A stretch of 64,000 bases of DNA, from the NCBI GenBank assembly GCA_009363875.1, contig CM018683.1, positions 63,179,207-63,243,206 on the forward strand, given 5' to 3'. Positions 1 through 11,520 of the stretch are shown one piece after another. This stretch comes from Mikania micrantha. Its lineage: Eukaryota > Streptophyta > Magnoliopsida > Asterales > Asteraceae. The notes under the pieces were generated by a model that made no database searches, was not told the origin of the DNA, and saw only the letters and a program-made list of their open reading frames with translations. The stretch's first letter is position 1. Every line of letters starts with the position of its first letter. Both the position numbers and the translations under genes were made by a program.

Positions 1-1332
1 ATATATATTAATGGTTAATATATAAATTATCCAATGACAATTTCAATAGAGATTGAAATGAAATCTTAGATAAATATTGCATAAGATGAAGAGTCACATA
101 CAAATTATCTATGTCAAAGCATGAAGAGTTCACTAAAGGTTAGAGAACGCAAATAAACGCATCAGAATGCTTAAAATGAAAGAGTTCATTACTAGTCTCA
201 ATAAGATTCCTAATGACTAGGAATGGATTGAGAAATCATATGACAACAATGTAACATAGTTAAGACTGTGAAATTGTAGTCATATTATAGTAGAAGCATT
301 ATGAGAAAGAACTGAAAGAAAGACATAATAGTAAATAGAATTCATAAATCAGAATCTAGCAATTCAGTTTACTAAATCTATTTATAGAGCTAAATATGAG
401 GATAATGCTAATAAATAGATATTAGATATGCTAGATGGGGAATCTGATTTAACTTTAGTATTGGGTGCTCTACAATCGAAACACAAAACATTGAATATTC
501 ATTTTGATTTAATGGTTAAAGGCAAAATGAATTATGTTTCTGAATTCGAAATGTTGTACATTTTAGTATCCTTGAATATAGTATTCTAAAAGTCTGTAGT
601 CGATCAGATTCATGGGAATCAATCTGAACTAAGACTACTTGAATGCTTGGTTAATTTATAGTGATAAAAGCTCAAGTGTTAAGAACCAAGATTCATAGGC
701 AACATTAGAGAATGATGTCGGACGTAACTCGCTTCAAAACATTCTTCATGGATCGTTGTCATAAGATATTTTGATATTAAAGTATATTCGATATACACAA
801 ATATCCTTAGACCTAAGGAGTATATTGAACTAACATTAATCAAAGGTCACTCTTTGATCTTACCTAACGCTATCTTGAAAAATAGGCAGTAATAAGGGTA
901 ACGATTGGGAATGGTTCTAAGATTAAGTGGGAGTTATATGCTGCCAAAGGGATTCTATACTCTTATACAGATAAGAGAAGATATTCTGGCGCCCTCGTTG
1001 ATTTAAACTGATGTAAACGCGTGGCCACGCTCAAACTAAGAGTAGTTTGTTAGATCATTTTAAATTGAGAACGAGAATGAGAATGCTTGAACAATATATG
1101 AGATTAAATAGAGATCCATGTATCATGTTCAAGGAATATCGAAATAGAAAGGATATATATAGATAAAGGTTATCTAAGACTATAATTATTAGTTAAAGTA
1201 AAGAGTTACTTAAACTAAGGAGTTTTAGTCGATTTAAGAAGTCATGCCTTATTAGGGGCAGCGTGATGCAGCTAGGCGTCCAACGCTGTCTACGTTGAAT
1301 CACTTAGTCGATGAATCATCCAAGTGGGAGTC
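1..1332 (+). mobile_element. Degenerate internal region of a Copia-type LTR retrotransposon
   Basis: This stretch lies directly upstream of a long terminal repeat and ends in a purine-rich tract, AAGTGGGAG at 1322-1330, of the type that primes plus-strand synthesis beside the 3' LTR of Copia elements. No open frame of useful length survives, and I could not recognise protease, integrase or reverse transcriptase motifs. It may be the untranslated tail of the element or heavily decayed coding sequence. The 5' end lies off the left edge. The assignment rests on the adjoining LTR and purine tract, not on protein similarity. Confidence 0.45.
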
Positions 1333-2472
1333 TGTTGGATATTGGATGTCCGATTAACGATAAGTTCAACGTTGCTATGAAAGGTATGATCCAAAGAATT
1401 ACACTTTGGAAGGAAACGACTTTATGTTTAATTGTTAAACATAATATACGATCACAAACTATCGGTTTTCAGGATTTGGTGATTTTATTATTTATGAAAT
1501 AATAATCGGTGGGAATTAATTATTGAGATAAATAATTTTTTAGACGAATAAAGTTTTGAACTTTATTAAAGGTTATTTATTAATTAACTGCTAATTAATA
1601 AAAAGGAGAATTGATTAAATAAGTAATGTTTAAATCAATTAAACATTAACTATTTAATGGATATTAACTGATTAATTGTTAATTGGTTAAATGGAGATTG
1701 TAGTAATTAAATTGTTTAATTACTAAAAAGTGTTTAATCAAATTAAAAGGGTTTTAATTTGAATGAAATATGTAATAAAAGGGTGGGAAAACCAATTTTG
1801 AATTGGTAAACCTAGATCCTAAAATTGTGGATCACATTTGACTATTTATAGTTCAAATCACCACATTTACACACACACTTGAAAAACTCTAATTCTCCTT
1901 CTCCCCCCACCCTATGGCCGTCGTCCCCCCTCCCCTTTGGGGCTGCCCATTGCCGTCGCACATCACCACCATAAGTGGTGGTGTTTTGGTCAACTAGCCA
2001 CTAGTCGGATTAAGTCGTGGTGAGCCGTGGGTTGCACCGTCGAGCCGAACCGAGCCGTGGGTTGAACCGTCAAGCCGTGAGTGGTGCTATTAGAGCCAAA
2101 CCGAGCCAAAACCAGTTTTGGTTGTTTATGGTGTTTCGTAGGACGAAATCCGGACTCGGGTGATCGTATTGAGTCAACTAGCGAGACCGTTGCCGATCCA
2201 TCGTGTGTTTTTGGAACCGCTTCGTAAAGGTCGATTTCTAAAACCCCCTATGGTTGTGTTGTTAGAATTTAATTGTTGTTTAAATTGTTTGTAACTGGAT
2301 CCTGATTTGGGAATTGTTTCGATTACGAATCGAAAGGTTATAAAATTTAAAAGCTTCTGCTGTGTCAGATCTGATCTGATAGTTTAATCTGGTTTTATGA
2401 AAACTGATTTTGATCAATTAATATGATTAATTGAAAAACGATTAAATTAAAAGTAACCTAGAATTCCCAACA
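1333..2472 (+). repeat. 3' LTR of a Copia-type retrotransposon (1140 bp)
   Basis: The repeat opens TGTTGG and closes CCAACA, the standard TG...CA termini, and follows a polypurine tract at 1322-1330. Inside are a promoter-like AT-rich part around 1780-1860, a CT-rich leader near 1890-1930 and a GC-rich stretch near 1915-2170, an arrangement common in plant LTRs. The partner LTR is outside the window, so age cannot be estimated here. The five bases after the end, AATAA, are the candidate target duplication. Confidence 0.7.
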
Positions 2473-2662
2473 AATAATGTCAATGTAGCACATAATTTAT
2501 AGATCAAAGGATCGTGTCCCAACAACATATATGAATAATTTCTCTCACAATTTGAGAATCTACAATCATTTCAAAAAATAATACATGTTCTAAAACGATG
2601 TACTTGTTATATGAAGGGAAAAAACAAACATGTTAGACAAAACAAAAGTTGTGGCTATACTT

Positions 2663-2964
2663 ACCAAGTTGATTGTGTCATTAAAGTAATGCTTCCACAA
2701 GGGTCACACCTTCTCTTGGCCACCGACATCTCAAACAGTTAACATTACATTTTTATAGTGAACCTTAAAACATGTCCCAAAAGAAATAATCTCATATTTT
2801 AACACATTCTTTAATATGAGAAGATGACATAACATAAAAAACGCAATCAAAATGTAAAATAAGTACCAATAGTAGAGATTGTTGATAAAACTTCTCCATT
2901 GTGCAATGTGCAGCTTGTAAAGTATGGTTGTTTTCCCTAATGCATCTAGGCCCAACATGGCAAC
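2663..2964 (-). pseudogene. ADP-ribosylation factor (ARF) GTPase gene fragment, two broken exons
   Basis: On the minus strand, about 2957-2890 reads MLGLDALGKTTILYKL, which is the ARF P-loop region (family form GLDAAGKT). About 2735-2665 reads V-stop-DVGGQEKV-stop-PLWKHYFNDT, the ARF switch II region (family form VWDVGGQDKIRPLWRHYF), with TGA codons in place of the Trp and Arg codons. The second piece ends at a splice-donor-like TTG|GTAAG. The interval between them holds intron-like AT-rich DNA, so this is a genomic fragment and not a processed copy. The effector region and the NKxD motif were not found. It is non-functional as a GTPase and most likely captured by the surrounding Helitron-like element. 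Confidence 0.75.
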
Positions 2965-3407
2965 CTAATTGTATAAAAAAACAAATCAAAAATCTTAGTA
3001 AACAAAGAGTGTTCTAATGAGATCTCACAATGTATAGTTTCTCTAAAATTATAGAAAAATAAAAGACAAAGAAATCAAAATAATTTGTTTCAGAAACAAT
3101 TGGATTCCATCAATAAACAGATTAACAGAACATTGTAAGTTGAAAAACTGAACAGTTTCAAATTACAACCATAACATACTTTCAAGCAAGTGGAATCTGG
3201 TCTAATTATTAATTCTTACATAGATGAAGTCTACATTATTCATGCCCACAAATTTACAGATGAAATAGACAAGCATAAAAGAAGGCAGGAACAATATCAA
3301 TTGCCGACTATTTTAGAGTTCGCATCTGAATCAATGATGTGAATATCAAAAAAAAAATACAAAAGAAAAGAGAAAACAATATAATGTAGGCAACATAATA
3401 TACGGGA

Positions 3408-3768
3408 GGGTTCAAAAGAAAACTTCTCACTTTGGAGAAAACTATGAAAACTCCTACTAACTAATCAATTTTAAAAAAAATTCATGATTTGTTATTATTA
3501 GCTTAAAAATGTTATAAACAAAAAAAAATAAAAATATGTATATCACGAAGTTACGTATATGTAACCTATAAAGTTACATATATGTAATCAATAAGTTATA
3601 TATATGTAATAACATGAATTACATATATATTTTTATTTTTTTCTTTTTGTTAACAAATATAACCTTATAATAAAACAAAATGTAAAACAAAAAACAAAAA
3701 TGAAATTGATTAATAACATTTGTGATTAATTTTCTTAGTTTTCTCTAAAATGGTGGTTTTTTTGGGAA
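3408..3768. repeat. Foldback MITE-like inverted repeat
   Basis: The left part (GAAAACTTCTCACTTTGGAG..., then a run of A and TAAAAATATGTATAT) is repeated in inverted form at the right end (TTTTTATTTTTTTC..., then AGTTTTCTCTAAAATGGTGG). The centre holds several GTTACATATATGTAA palindromes at 3550-3640. It has no coding capacity. The family is not assigned. Confidence 0.45.
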
Positions 3769-4385
3769 TATATACATCAAAATACAAACCTTAATTTACC
3801 AAATAAAGAAAGGATGAAGATCAATGTTAAATATCTGATGCCAAAAAAAAAGAAGACAAGGTTAATTCAAAATACAATTTAGGGTTTCAAGCAAGATCGA
3901 TGTTAAATATCTGGAACAAAAACTTAACAACAGTTCCAAATTACAACCATAAAATAGTTTCAAGCAAGTGGAATTTTGTTCGACTGTTAATAATTACGTA
4001 GAAGAAGTCAAAATCATTCATAGCCATAGATTTACAAATTAGTTGAATCTTCGTAATCAAACAAAATGATAAGAGTAGACATTCATACCTTTTGATTGTG
4101 TTCTTGATTTCAAATGCCTGAATTATAGAGCTTCAGATTGTGGTTTTGAAAGTGATGATCGATCGAAAAGGTGGATGATCACGAAAGAAACGTAAGGGTT
4201 CTGAATTGGGTCATAACAAATTAAAGGGATCCGGTTTAGTATAGGAGTGGGTTAAAAGGATCCGCGTATATTGCTTAAAATGGGTTAAACATGAGAATTG
4301 CTCTATATCGTTTACACGTGGAAGGTGGGTGTGTTAAAAGAAGCCAAGTGGCATATTTAGATTTTTGTTTATTAGATAAGAGATG

Positions 4386-5342
4386 TGTATTAAATTACAC
4401 ATCTTATTTATTATTCTTTTCCTTTATTAAATTACACATCCTATGGGTGAAGTTTTTCTATGTTTAGGTGCTCAAATGACAATTTATAAAAGCTTAAAGG
4501 AAAAAATGATGCAAGATAGAATTCCAGGGCCAAAATCGTAACTTACGGAGAGGATGGAACTGGTTATGGACCTCTAGGTCAGGTCATAGTCCTTGTCCCG
4601 GTCGTTTGGCTGCTAAAACCTAAAAAGACAATTACAAAATCGATTTCAAGCTTACTAATCGAACCTAATAAATAATGTAGAACAAGGATCAAACAAGTGA
4701 TTAAGGTTTGAACATTTTGAAGGCCTTGGAAGAACAGAGAGGCTTTAATCCGCATAATAGAGTGCTATGGTTGCAATTTCGGGTCTGTTTATTTGTTTTT
4801 ATTGTTTGATGCAGTTTGTACTCGATTTATTTACCATGATACCAGTTTTTTGTGAGATATTGAATGTTTCAAGCTTGTATATGGGCCTAACCACTCATTG
4901 CTACTAAGATTTGGATGGTTAATGGTTGATTTTAATGGTTTTTTAGTTTTTTTTTTTTAGGAATGTGATTGTTTATGTTACACATCAGATTTGATATGAT
5001 TAATAATGATGTAATATTGGTGAGTCTTGGGTTGTTACTTTGTGTTTTAACTTAGGTTTATGAGATTTAGGATTAGGCTTTATGTTTGATTTTGGTTTGG
5101 TTTCCTTTGTTTAGTTGAAGCATAGAATAATGAGTCGATAGAATGAACGTTAGGATCAAGAAATCAATCAATCGTTGGAAAAACTTGAAGTTGGAATGAG
5201 CAGACATGGTCTTTGGGACGCAATGAAACCTATCTATGATTAAGACAGATGTGGAACATTCTGTATACCTAATTTATATAGTCAGAGGCCATTCATACAA
5301 ATGAGTTACGCTATTGACTCATTCTTGCAAATGACTCATTCT
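4386..5342. other. Intergenic, no gene recognised; 17-bp tandem repeat at its end
   Basis: No coding frame or known element is recognised. From 5315 a 17-base unit, TGACTCATTCTTGCAAA, is repeated twice exactly and then partially (5315-5360), running into the inverted retroposon copy that follows. Confidence 0.4.
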
Positions 5343-6283
5343 TGCAAATGACTCATTTGCGGTGCACACATATAATGTATATATGTGTGGGCTCTCAAGG
5401 GGTCAAAGTAAAATTGCACCAATTTTAACATTATTTTACTTATTTAGTGAAAATAACGTTAAAAATGTTGGGATGATCAACTTCAAACGATAACTTTGAG
5501 CCGGGGACTCCTTCGGAGTAGCCTCTCTATCCCAACTGGGATAGGGGTGTCACACCCCGAGCCGGCGGGGTTGGATCGGAGTCCCCGTCGGCGGAAGGTT
5601 CCCGGGGCGTGATATCGTGGTTGATAATCATGATGATCAGATTGTTTACATAGCATCAATGTTTAAGAATATCTAAAGCACAATCAAATAACAACTAGGA
5701 TTACAAAGTTAAATTACAATATCAATGTTCTGCAATTTAACTAATTAAACCTAAAAAAAATCAAATATTTATATCGTGTATATGTAAAAGATATCAAAAG
5801 TAATGTGTATCATCAACAAAAGATGTGCTTCCTAAAAGTCTACTAGGTCCTCTATCTGGGCAGCCTAGTATGCAATCCTGAAGCCTTAGCTTATAGAAAT
5901 CAAAGTCAACACAATGGTTGGTGAGTTCATAAAGTTTATAAGTTTAAAATAGTTTTAACAAACCTCCTTCGGTAAAACCTTAACCTCATTAACTCCACAT
6001 GTAATATCCAAATCGGTATGCTTATATATAGGGCATACCCTTGAGTCGAGCCTACGACCCGCCCAGACGCCATCGCACCACATACTAATCCGGATATGAC
6101 ACTGTTGTTAATAATAATTAAGCATTTTACCTACCAATCAACCCATTCCTCATCAAAGCTTTTGTTTTCTGTTTCAAAGTTTACAAGGCTATAGTGTTCA
6201 CAAGTGTTAGTTTCAAAGTATGTTTATCAAGCATCATAGTTTCACACGCACATAGTTTAGCTGTCCCTAATCTCATGCGTGAG

Positions 6284-6785
6284 TACAAGCTCTGCACTAG
6301 CAGTCGTTTAGCAATTACGTAGCTCACGGATAGATACAAGCTCTGCACTAGCAGTCGTTTAGCAATTACGTATCTCATGAATTAATTAAGCTTAGTCTAG
6401 CAATTACGTGTCTCCTATACAAGATACAAGCTCTGCACTAGCAGTCATTTAGCAATTGCGTATCTCATACATAAACACAAGCCATGCATACACAAGAAAT
6501 CCAGCAATTACATATCTCATATAAGCAGACAAAAGCTCTGCACTAGCAGTCGTTTAGCAATTACATGTCTCTTATATAGATAATAGCTTAGCATCGTTAT
6601 GGTTAAGTTTAGCAATTACATACCTCATATAAGCAGACAAAAGCTCTGCACTAGCAGTCGTTTAGCAATTACATGTCTCTTATATAGGTAATAGCTTAGC
6701 CTCGTTATGGTTTAGTTTTACATGTATCTCAATCCATAGGTACAAGCTCTGCACTAGCAGTCGTTTAGCAATTACGTAACCTATG
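6284..6785. repeat. Degenerate tandem array, CTCTGCACTAGCAGTCGTTT unit
   Basis: The phrase CTCTGCACTAGCAGTCGTTT followed by AGCAATTACGTATCTCAT recurs about seven times (near 6290, 6340, 6430, 6535, 6645, 6745, with partial copies between). Spacers vary from about 10 to 60 bases. It lies inside the solo LTR. Confidence 0.75.
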
Positions 6786-6829
6786 ATTAGATACATGCAC
6801 AATGTTTCATGCGCAAGTAGTAGTTTCAA

Positions 6830-7110
6830 GCATATAGTTTCAAGTGTCCACACATAGGTTCATCATGAATTCCATAGGTTCGCATCAAGTCTCATGTTTA
6901 AGCATATAGTTTTCACAAGCATCAAGTCTCACGTTCAAGCATATAGTTTCATAAGAATCAAGTCTCATGTTTATGCATATAGTTTCATAAGCATCAAGTA
7001 TCATGTTTAAGCATATCGTTTCACAAGCATCTAATCTCATGTTTAAGCATCAAGTCTCATAAGTATCCAACATATGGTTTCAAGCATCAAGTTTAAAGTA
7101 TAAGTTTCAA
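6830..7110. repeat. Tandem array, CATCAAGTCTCATGTTTAAG unit
   Basis: Units of about 35-45 bases built on AGCATATAGTTTCA plus CATCAAGTCTCATGTTTA recur at least six times between 6830 and 7110. It lies inside the solo LTR and follows directly on the previous array. Confidence 0.65.
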
Positions 7111-7984
7111 GTCTATTGCCTTTCAAAGAATACTAAGTTCCACACATAAGTTTCAACATAAGTATCATGTTTATGTTTAAAGCATTAAAGAACATTTCAA
7201 TAGTTTATGAAAATGTTTAACATGCTTCTCAGTCCCGATGTAAAACAAATAAGTTTGAAAAGGGACAAATGAACTCACCTTATGTCCGAAGTGTTTGACT
7301 ATGTAGAATAAGTATGCACGCGCTCTTTGTTTGCACTTGTTTTGATGTTCACGCTCCTGTATTGATTTCATAGTGTTGTAGCTTATAAGTACAAGTTTGT
7401 AAGGGTTTGTTGCGCGTGTAAGTGTTAGTCCTAAAGTGGACTAACACTCATGAGTCTTGTTTGTTATCCGGCCCCAATTCTTCTTTGTTAAAGATTTCCT
7501 ACTTGTTCATTGATCACAAATTATCATTTGCATATAAGACTTCTAAACCTTTATGTAATTCATTTAAAACTTACTTTCACGTTCATAAAAGTGTTTATCC
7601 TTTGTTTTCATCGTTTACAATGTTCATTCATATGTTTTTCACTTATTCATAATTAATTGGGCCGAATACCATTTGGGCCTTAATGTCCACATCGGGCCAT
7701 GATAACAAAATGGCTAAGTGGGTGTGATCTTGGGCCATGTCGGCCCAATAAAGTGTTGGGCTTTCCGAAGTGTTGAACCCAAATGAAAAGGACTCGATCA
7801 AGGATATGGGCCGAGTTAAATGGATTTGGGCCTAGTGTACAAGGAGTGGGCCGATGTGTATAGCTTTGGCCGAAGTTCACTTGGTTTAGGTTGGGCCCAA
7901 GCGGCGTGGGCCAAGGCAATAGATGGTTGGGCCGGTTGTGTGATCCGATCGATAATTCAAAGCAAATGGTCCCCAAGGCAGCGA

Positions 7985-8375
7985 ACCTTGGGGCCGGCTA
8001 CTATAGGTTCGGCAAAGGAGGACCACAGGTTCGGCTAAGGGTGGTCAAAAGGTTCGGTTAGGACCAACTGCTAAAGGGTTCGTGAGCATGGCTGTAAATG
8101 GTTCAGTGGTCCTCATGGTTCGGCTACTTCAGGTTTTACATCAAGGTTCGTAGACCTATGGTTCGCCAATCCTCATGGGTTCGTCAAACCGATAAAGGTT
8201 CGGGTGGGAATAAGGGTTCGGTGATGATGTTCGGGGGTGCATGGGTTTGCTGGGGTTCGGCCAGTTCGTTAGGTTCGCCACAACAACATGCAGGTTCGCC
8301 AAGATCTGAGGTGAGGGTTCGCCAACTTTGCATGAGGGTTCGGCCCACAACCTAACAGGTTCGGCCATGGTTGCA
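7985..8375. repeat. Interspersed GGTTCG motif cluster
   Basis: The hexamer GGTTCG, usually followed by GCCA, GGCTA or GTxA, occurs about twenty times in under 400 bases, at irregular spacings of roughly 12-30 bases and nearly all on the plus strand. Just before it (7660-7960) the motif GGGCC/TGGGCC is similarly over-represented. Both lie within the solo LTR upstream of a TTTATATACC box at about 8800, so they could be regulatory arrays of the LTR promoter. Confidence 0.6.
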
Positions 8376-11325
8376 GCCGCGAACCCTGTGGATTCCACCC
8401 TATCTTCGAGCATCGAACCTTTGATCTAATTGTTTCCATCGTGTTGTGATGCAAGACTAACTCACGGGTGTGTATGGTGTGCGTGTATTGGGTTCTTACA
8501 TCGGTCAAGTGGGTGGATCGAACAACAAGCATGAAAAAACCCTATTTTTCAGCCACTTTAAGGCCAAATACCTCGAAATCGGCTGGGTAACTTTGTAGAT
8601 CCGTTGTACTTCCTTGTAGAGGGCTTCAAGAGCTTCGTGTAGGCGTAAGAATCACTCAATTTCATTAAGAAACGAGTGAGTTATGAAGCTTCAAAGTGTA
8701 GAAATGGTGGTTTTGGTGCTAGAGAGAGAAATGGACGGGAGAGAGAGTGTAGAGAGAGAGAGAATACGTAATAAATGGGAATTTCATCTCATTTAGGGTT
8801 TATATACCCCGGGGGTATTCGGGTTCGTTTCGGTTGCTCGGTTCGTAATTTCGTCGCGTATCCGGCACGTTACGCGTGTTTATTGTAAATTTAAATAAAA
8901 AGAGTTTATTTTAACGATTTGAATGTTATTTATTTCTAATAATTATTTTAAATGTCGTTTAGTTAATTTATTTGCCGAATTTCGTTATTTTTACGCGTTT
9001 CGTTTATTGTTTCGCGATTTAATAAAATAGTTTAGTTTAAATTGTTTTATGATGAGTTTCAAAATTATAAAATTGGAAATATTTTATTTCCTTAAATTTA
9101 TGATCGTTTCGTTTCGTGTTCGTTTTCGTTTCGTCAGAACGCGTCGCCATCGCGCGTATTCGTTCGAATCGTCATTCGAACAAACACGTCGATGGTTTAG
9201 CTTTCTGATTCTTGTTCTATAATGTTTAGTCATTATTTCAGAACGTTAAACTCTCAGAATCATTTGTACAGGTCGTCACCTATACGAATAATTCGTCTGT
9301 TTAGCATTCTGTAACAACAACCGTTATGGTTTTGTTTTGTTTAACCTCACATACGTTTGTACACAATAGTATCATATCAAGTATCTGTGTTTCAACACTG
9401 TGTTGTCTGACATGTTTCTGACTGTTAAACCCTAAGGTTTCAGTCAGATTCAGACAATCGTATAGTAGTTTCATGTTAAGCACAATGTGTCAATAGAATA
9501 AACATAGTTTCACGTAATGTGTACCTGAGTTACTGTACAAGTTTACTGTTGCGATCACTGTTCCGGCACACGTCCGGCACTGATGTTACAAGTGGTAAGG
9601 TTTGTGACTATCCTTCCCCCCAGACTCTACTGAAAAGTGGGAATATACTAAGTAAGTTTGTTTGTTATTTTATGGTGTTTTAAACACTTAAGAATTTAAA
9701 CAAAATAAATTAATATAAAAAACATTAAACATAAAAAGTACCTTTCATTCCATGTTATATATACCCACACTAGCCTATTGACCCGTGTAACATATGGGCT
9801 TGTATAAAGAAATTACAATACAAACATTAGAAAATCAATGCAAAAAAAAATAAAATATTTACAATTTATAAAAAGAAAAGAAGAATTACAATTTACAAAT
9901 TTCTAAACACTTCATTGTATAATACATTTACAATTTACAATTCATAAGTTTATCTCTACTTTTAACTCTCAACAATGCAAAGTATATAAATAACTGACTA
10001 TAAGTGAAAGAAAACAAAAATATAAAAAGAAGTTGTTATTTTGACCTTGAGTCAAATATTAGTTGGAAATAGGTGGTAATTTTGAAAATGTTGATAATAT
10101 CCATCAATGAATGTGATATATTTATATATAATAACTTAAATCGTTAATAAAATTTAAATAAAGAAAATGCACTTAATTACGTTGAAAACAATGGATTTAA
10201 ATTTAATAAACAAAAATTATTTGACGAAAAGACATAAGTTAATGATATGTATAAGAAAATAATAACTTAATAAGCATTGAAAATGTAATTTTTTTTATTT
10301 ACCAAACAACCTTTCATATGGAATAAAATGATGATATATATTTAATAAAATTTTAAATTCATGAAAAAGACATACCTAATGACGAATGTTATCTTGTTTT
10401 AAATGTATGTTGAAGAAAATAATAAAGAGAGCATCATGAAAGAGATGAATAAAAAAAATCATGAAATGTTTATCCTTAAACAAACAAACTGTATAAAAAC
10501 AAGCATATGCATATGTATATGATGAACATATGTAAAACATAAACAAACAAAATGTAACACTTGCAAAATGTTGGTAAGCCTGGCAAAATAGACGTCTTCA
10601 GTAACGGAACAGAACGGGTTTGAGTTAGAATGTGTACAGGTCAAAACAGGTTATAAGCAAATCAGTTTAGGACAAAATGGATTATTTTTAAATAACATAT
10701 TTTGGTTTAAGTCAAAATGTGTTAAAACTAACAAATAGTCCAATAGGATAGTTTTTTGTGATTTTATCATCAAATATATTATTATTAATCATTCTTAAAT
10801 GTTTGAATACATTGACCATTGCATTAACATAGTTTTTAGGTTACCCATCTCGATACGTATTGTGTTAACGTGTTCCTCATTTCAACCCATTATACAACTG
10901 TTTACTCAAACCAACTCATTTCTTTTGATTTGGGTGAAGATTGTCACCTCTACATTTAGGAATTGAATAACTATTTTAAATTGTAAAATACATATAAATA
11001 CATAAGCACAATAAAAATTCATAAACAAAATTATAACTTATTCAGATCAAATGAAAAAACAAATAACAAAAAAAAATCATAAACAAATAAAACTAAAAAT
11101 ATATATACACATGTCACAAACAAATGTAAATATTACAACAATATAATGAAAACATGAATTTCTTACAAAAAGCTTGTTTAGCATCCAGATTCAAGTTGTT
11201 ATATGTTGATGTTGAAGACTTGGATAATACAAAAGTTACCATCACATGCATCAAATTACAAAATCACAAATAAATTAAAAAAATAAATAAAACAGTACAA
11301 AATCAAGAGACCCAATCTAGGGCTG

Positions 11326-11520
11326 TTCAAAAAGCTCGCAGCTCGAGGCTCGGCTCGAAGCTCGCTCGAAAAAAGCTCGAAAAAGCTCGGCTCGAAAAAG
11401 GCTCGGCTCGAAAACGGCTCGGCTCGAAAAAAGCTCGATAAAAACGAGCCGAGCCCGAGCTAGGGTTGGCTCGGCTCGAGCTCGGCTCGTTGGCTCGGCT
11501 CGTGGCTCGGCTCGATTTTT
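11326..11520. repeat. GGCTCG/AGCTCG low-complexity array
   Basis: After TAGGGCTGTTCA there are more than fifteen GGCTCG, AGCTCG or GAGCC units mixed with A-runs, reversing polarity near 11450, so the two halves could pair. Related GCTCG/CGAGC blocks occur at 28577-29205 (which ends GTGAACAACCCT) and 38155-38265 (which begins AGGGTTGTAA). This suggests one family of small elements with AGGGTTGTTCA-like termini. Confidence 0.6.

Larger units (their letters stand above)
2473..4385 (-). mobile_element. Helitron-like segment carrying ARF gene fragments
   Basis: Read on the minus strand, the right edge near 4370-4385 (TCTTATCTAATAAACAAAA, then a GCCACTTGG motif) resembles the 5' end of the larger Helitron-like element at 9770-14938: both have ATCT, then ATAAA(A)CAA, then GCCA. 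The segment carries a pseudogene fragment of a small GTPase in the same orientation, as expected of gene-capturing Helitrons. I could not find a convincing CTRR-type 3' end with hairpin near 2473, so the left limit is simply the edge of the preceding LTR. Confidence 0.35.
5548..9590. repeat. Solo LTR, about 4.04 kb, Gypsy-like
   Basis: The block starts TGTCACACCCCG and ends TGTTACA. It interrupts an older retroposon at one point, and the flanking five bases are AGGGG on the left (5543-5547) and AGTGG on the right (9591-9595), a target duplication with one mismatch. TGTCACACCCC openings are common in large Ty3/Gypsy LTRs of plants. It holds no retroviral genes and no internal PBS or PPT, which fits a solo LTR left by LTR-LTR recombination. 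It contains several internal tandem arrays, listed separately. Confidence 0.6.
5343..9660 (-). mobile_element. Dispersed retroposon copy, split by a solo LTR
   Basis: This is the minus-strand copy of the family seen at 25031-25296, 27267-27539 and 51331-51600. Its downstream part occupies about 5343-5547 (TGCACACATATA..., AACGTTAAAA, AACTTCAAACGATAACTTTG, CCCAACTGGGATAGGGG). Its upstream part resumes at about 9596 (TAAGGTTTGTGACTATCC..., GTGGGAATATACT) and ends near 9660. The 4-kb block between them is a later LTR insertion. Joined across the block, the copy is collinear with the other three. Confidence 0.7.

Noticed and set aside
6284..6785. Direct repeats with spacers resembling a CRISPR array
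   Set aside because: Spacers vary widely in length and are themselves related, the locus is inside a plant LTR, and CRISPR does not occur in plant nuclear genomes.
7680..8532. Several overlapping frames of 70-98 residues on both strands
   Set aside because: They arise from the TGGGCC and GGTTCG motif clusters. Repetitive Trp/Pro/Asn peptides, no family.
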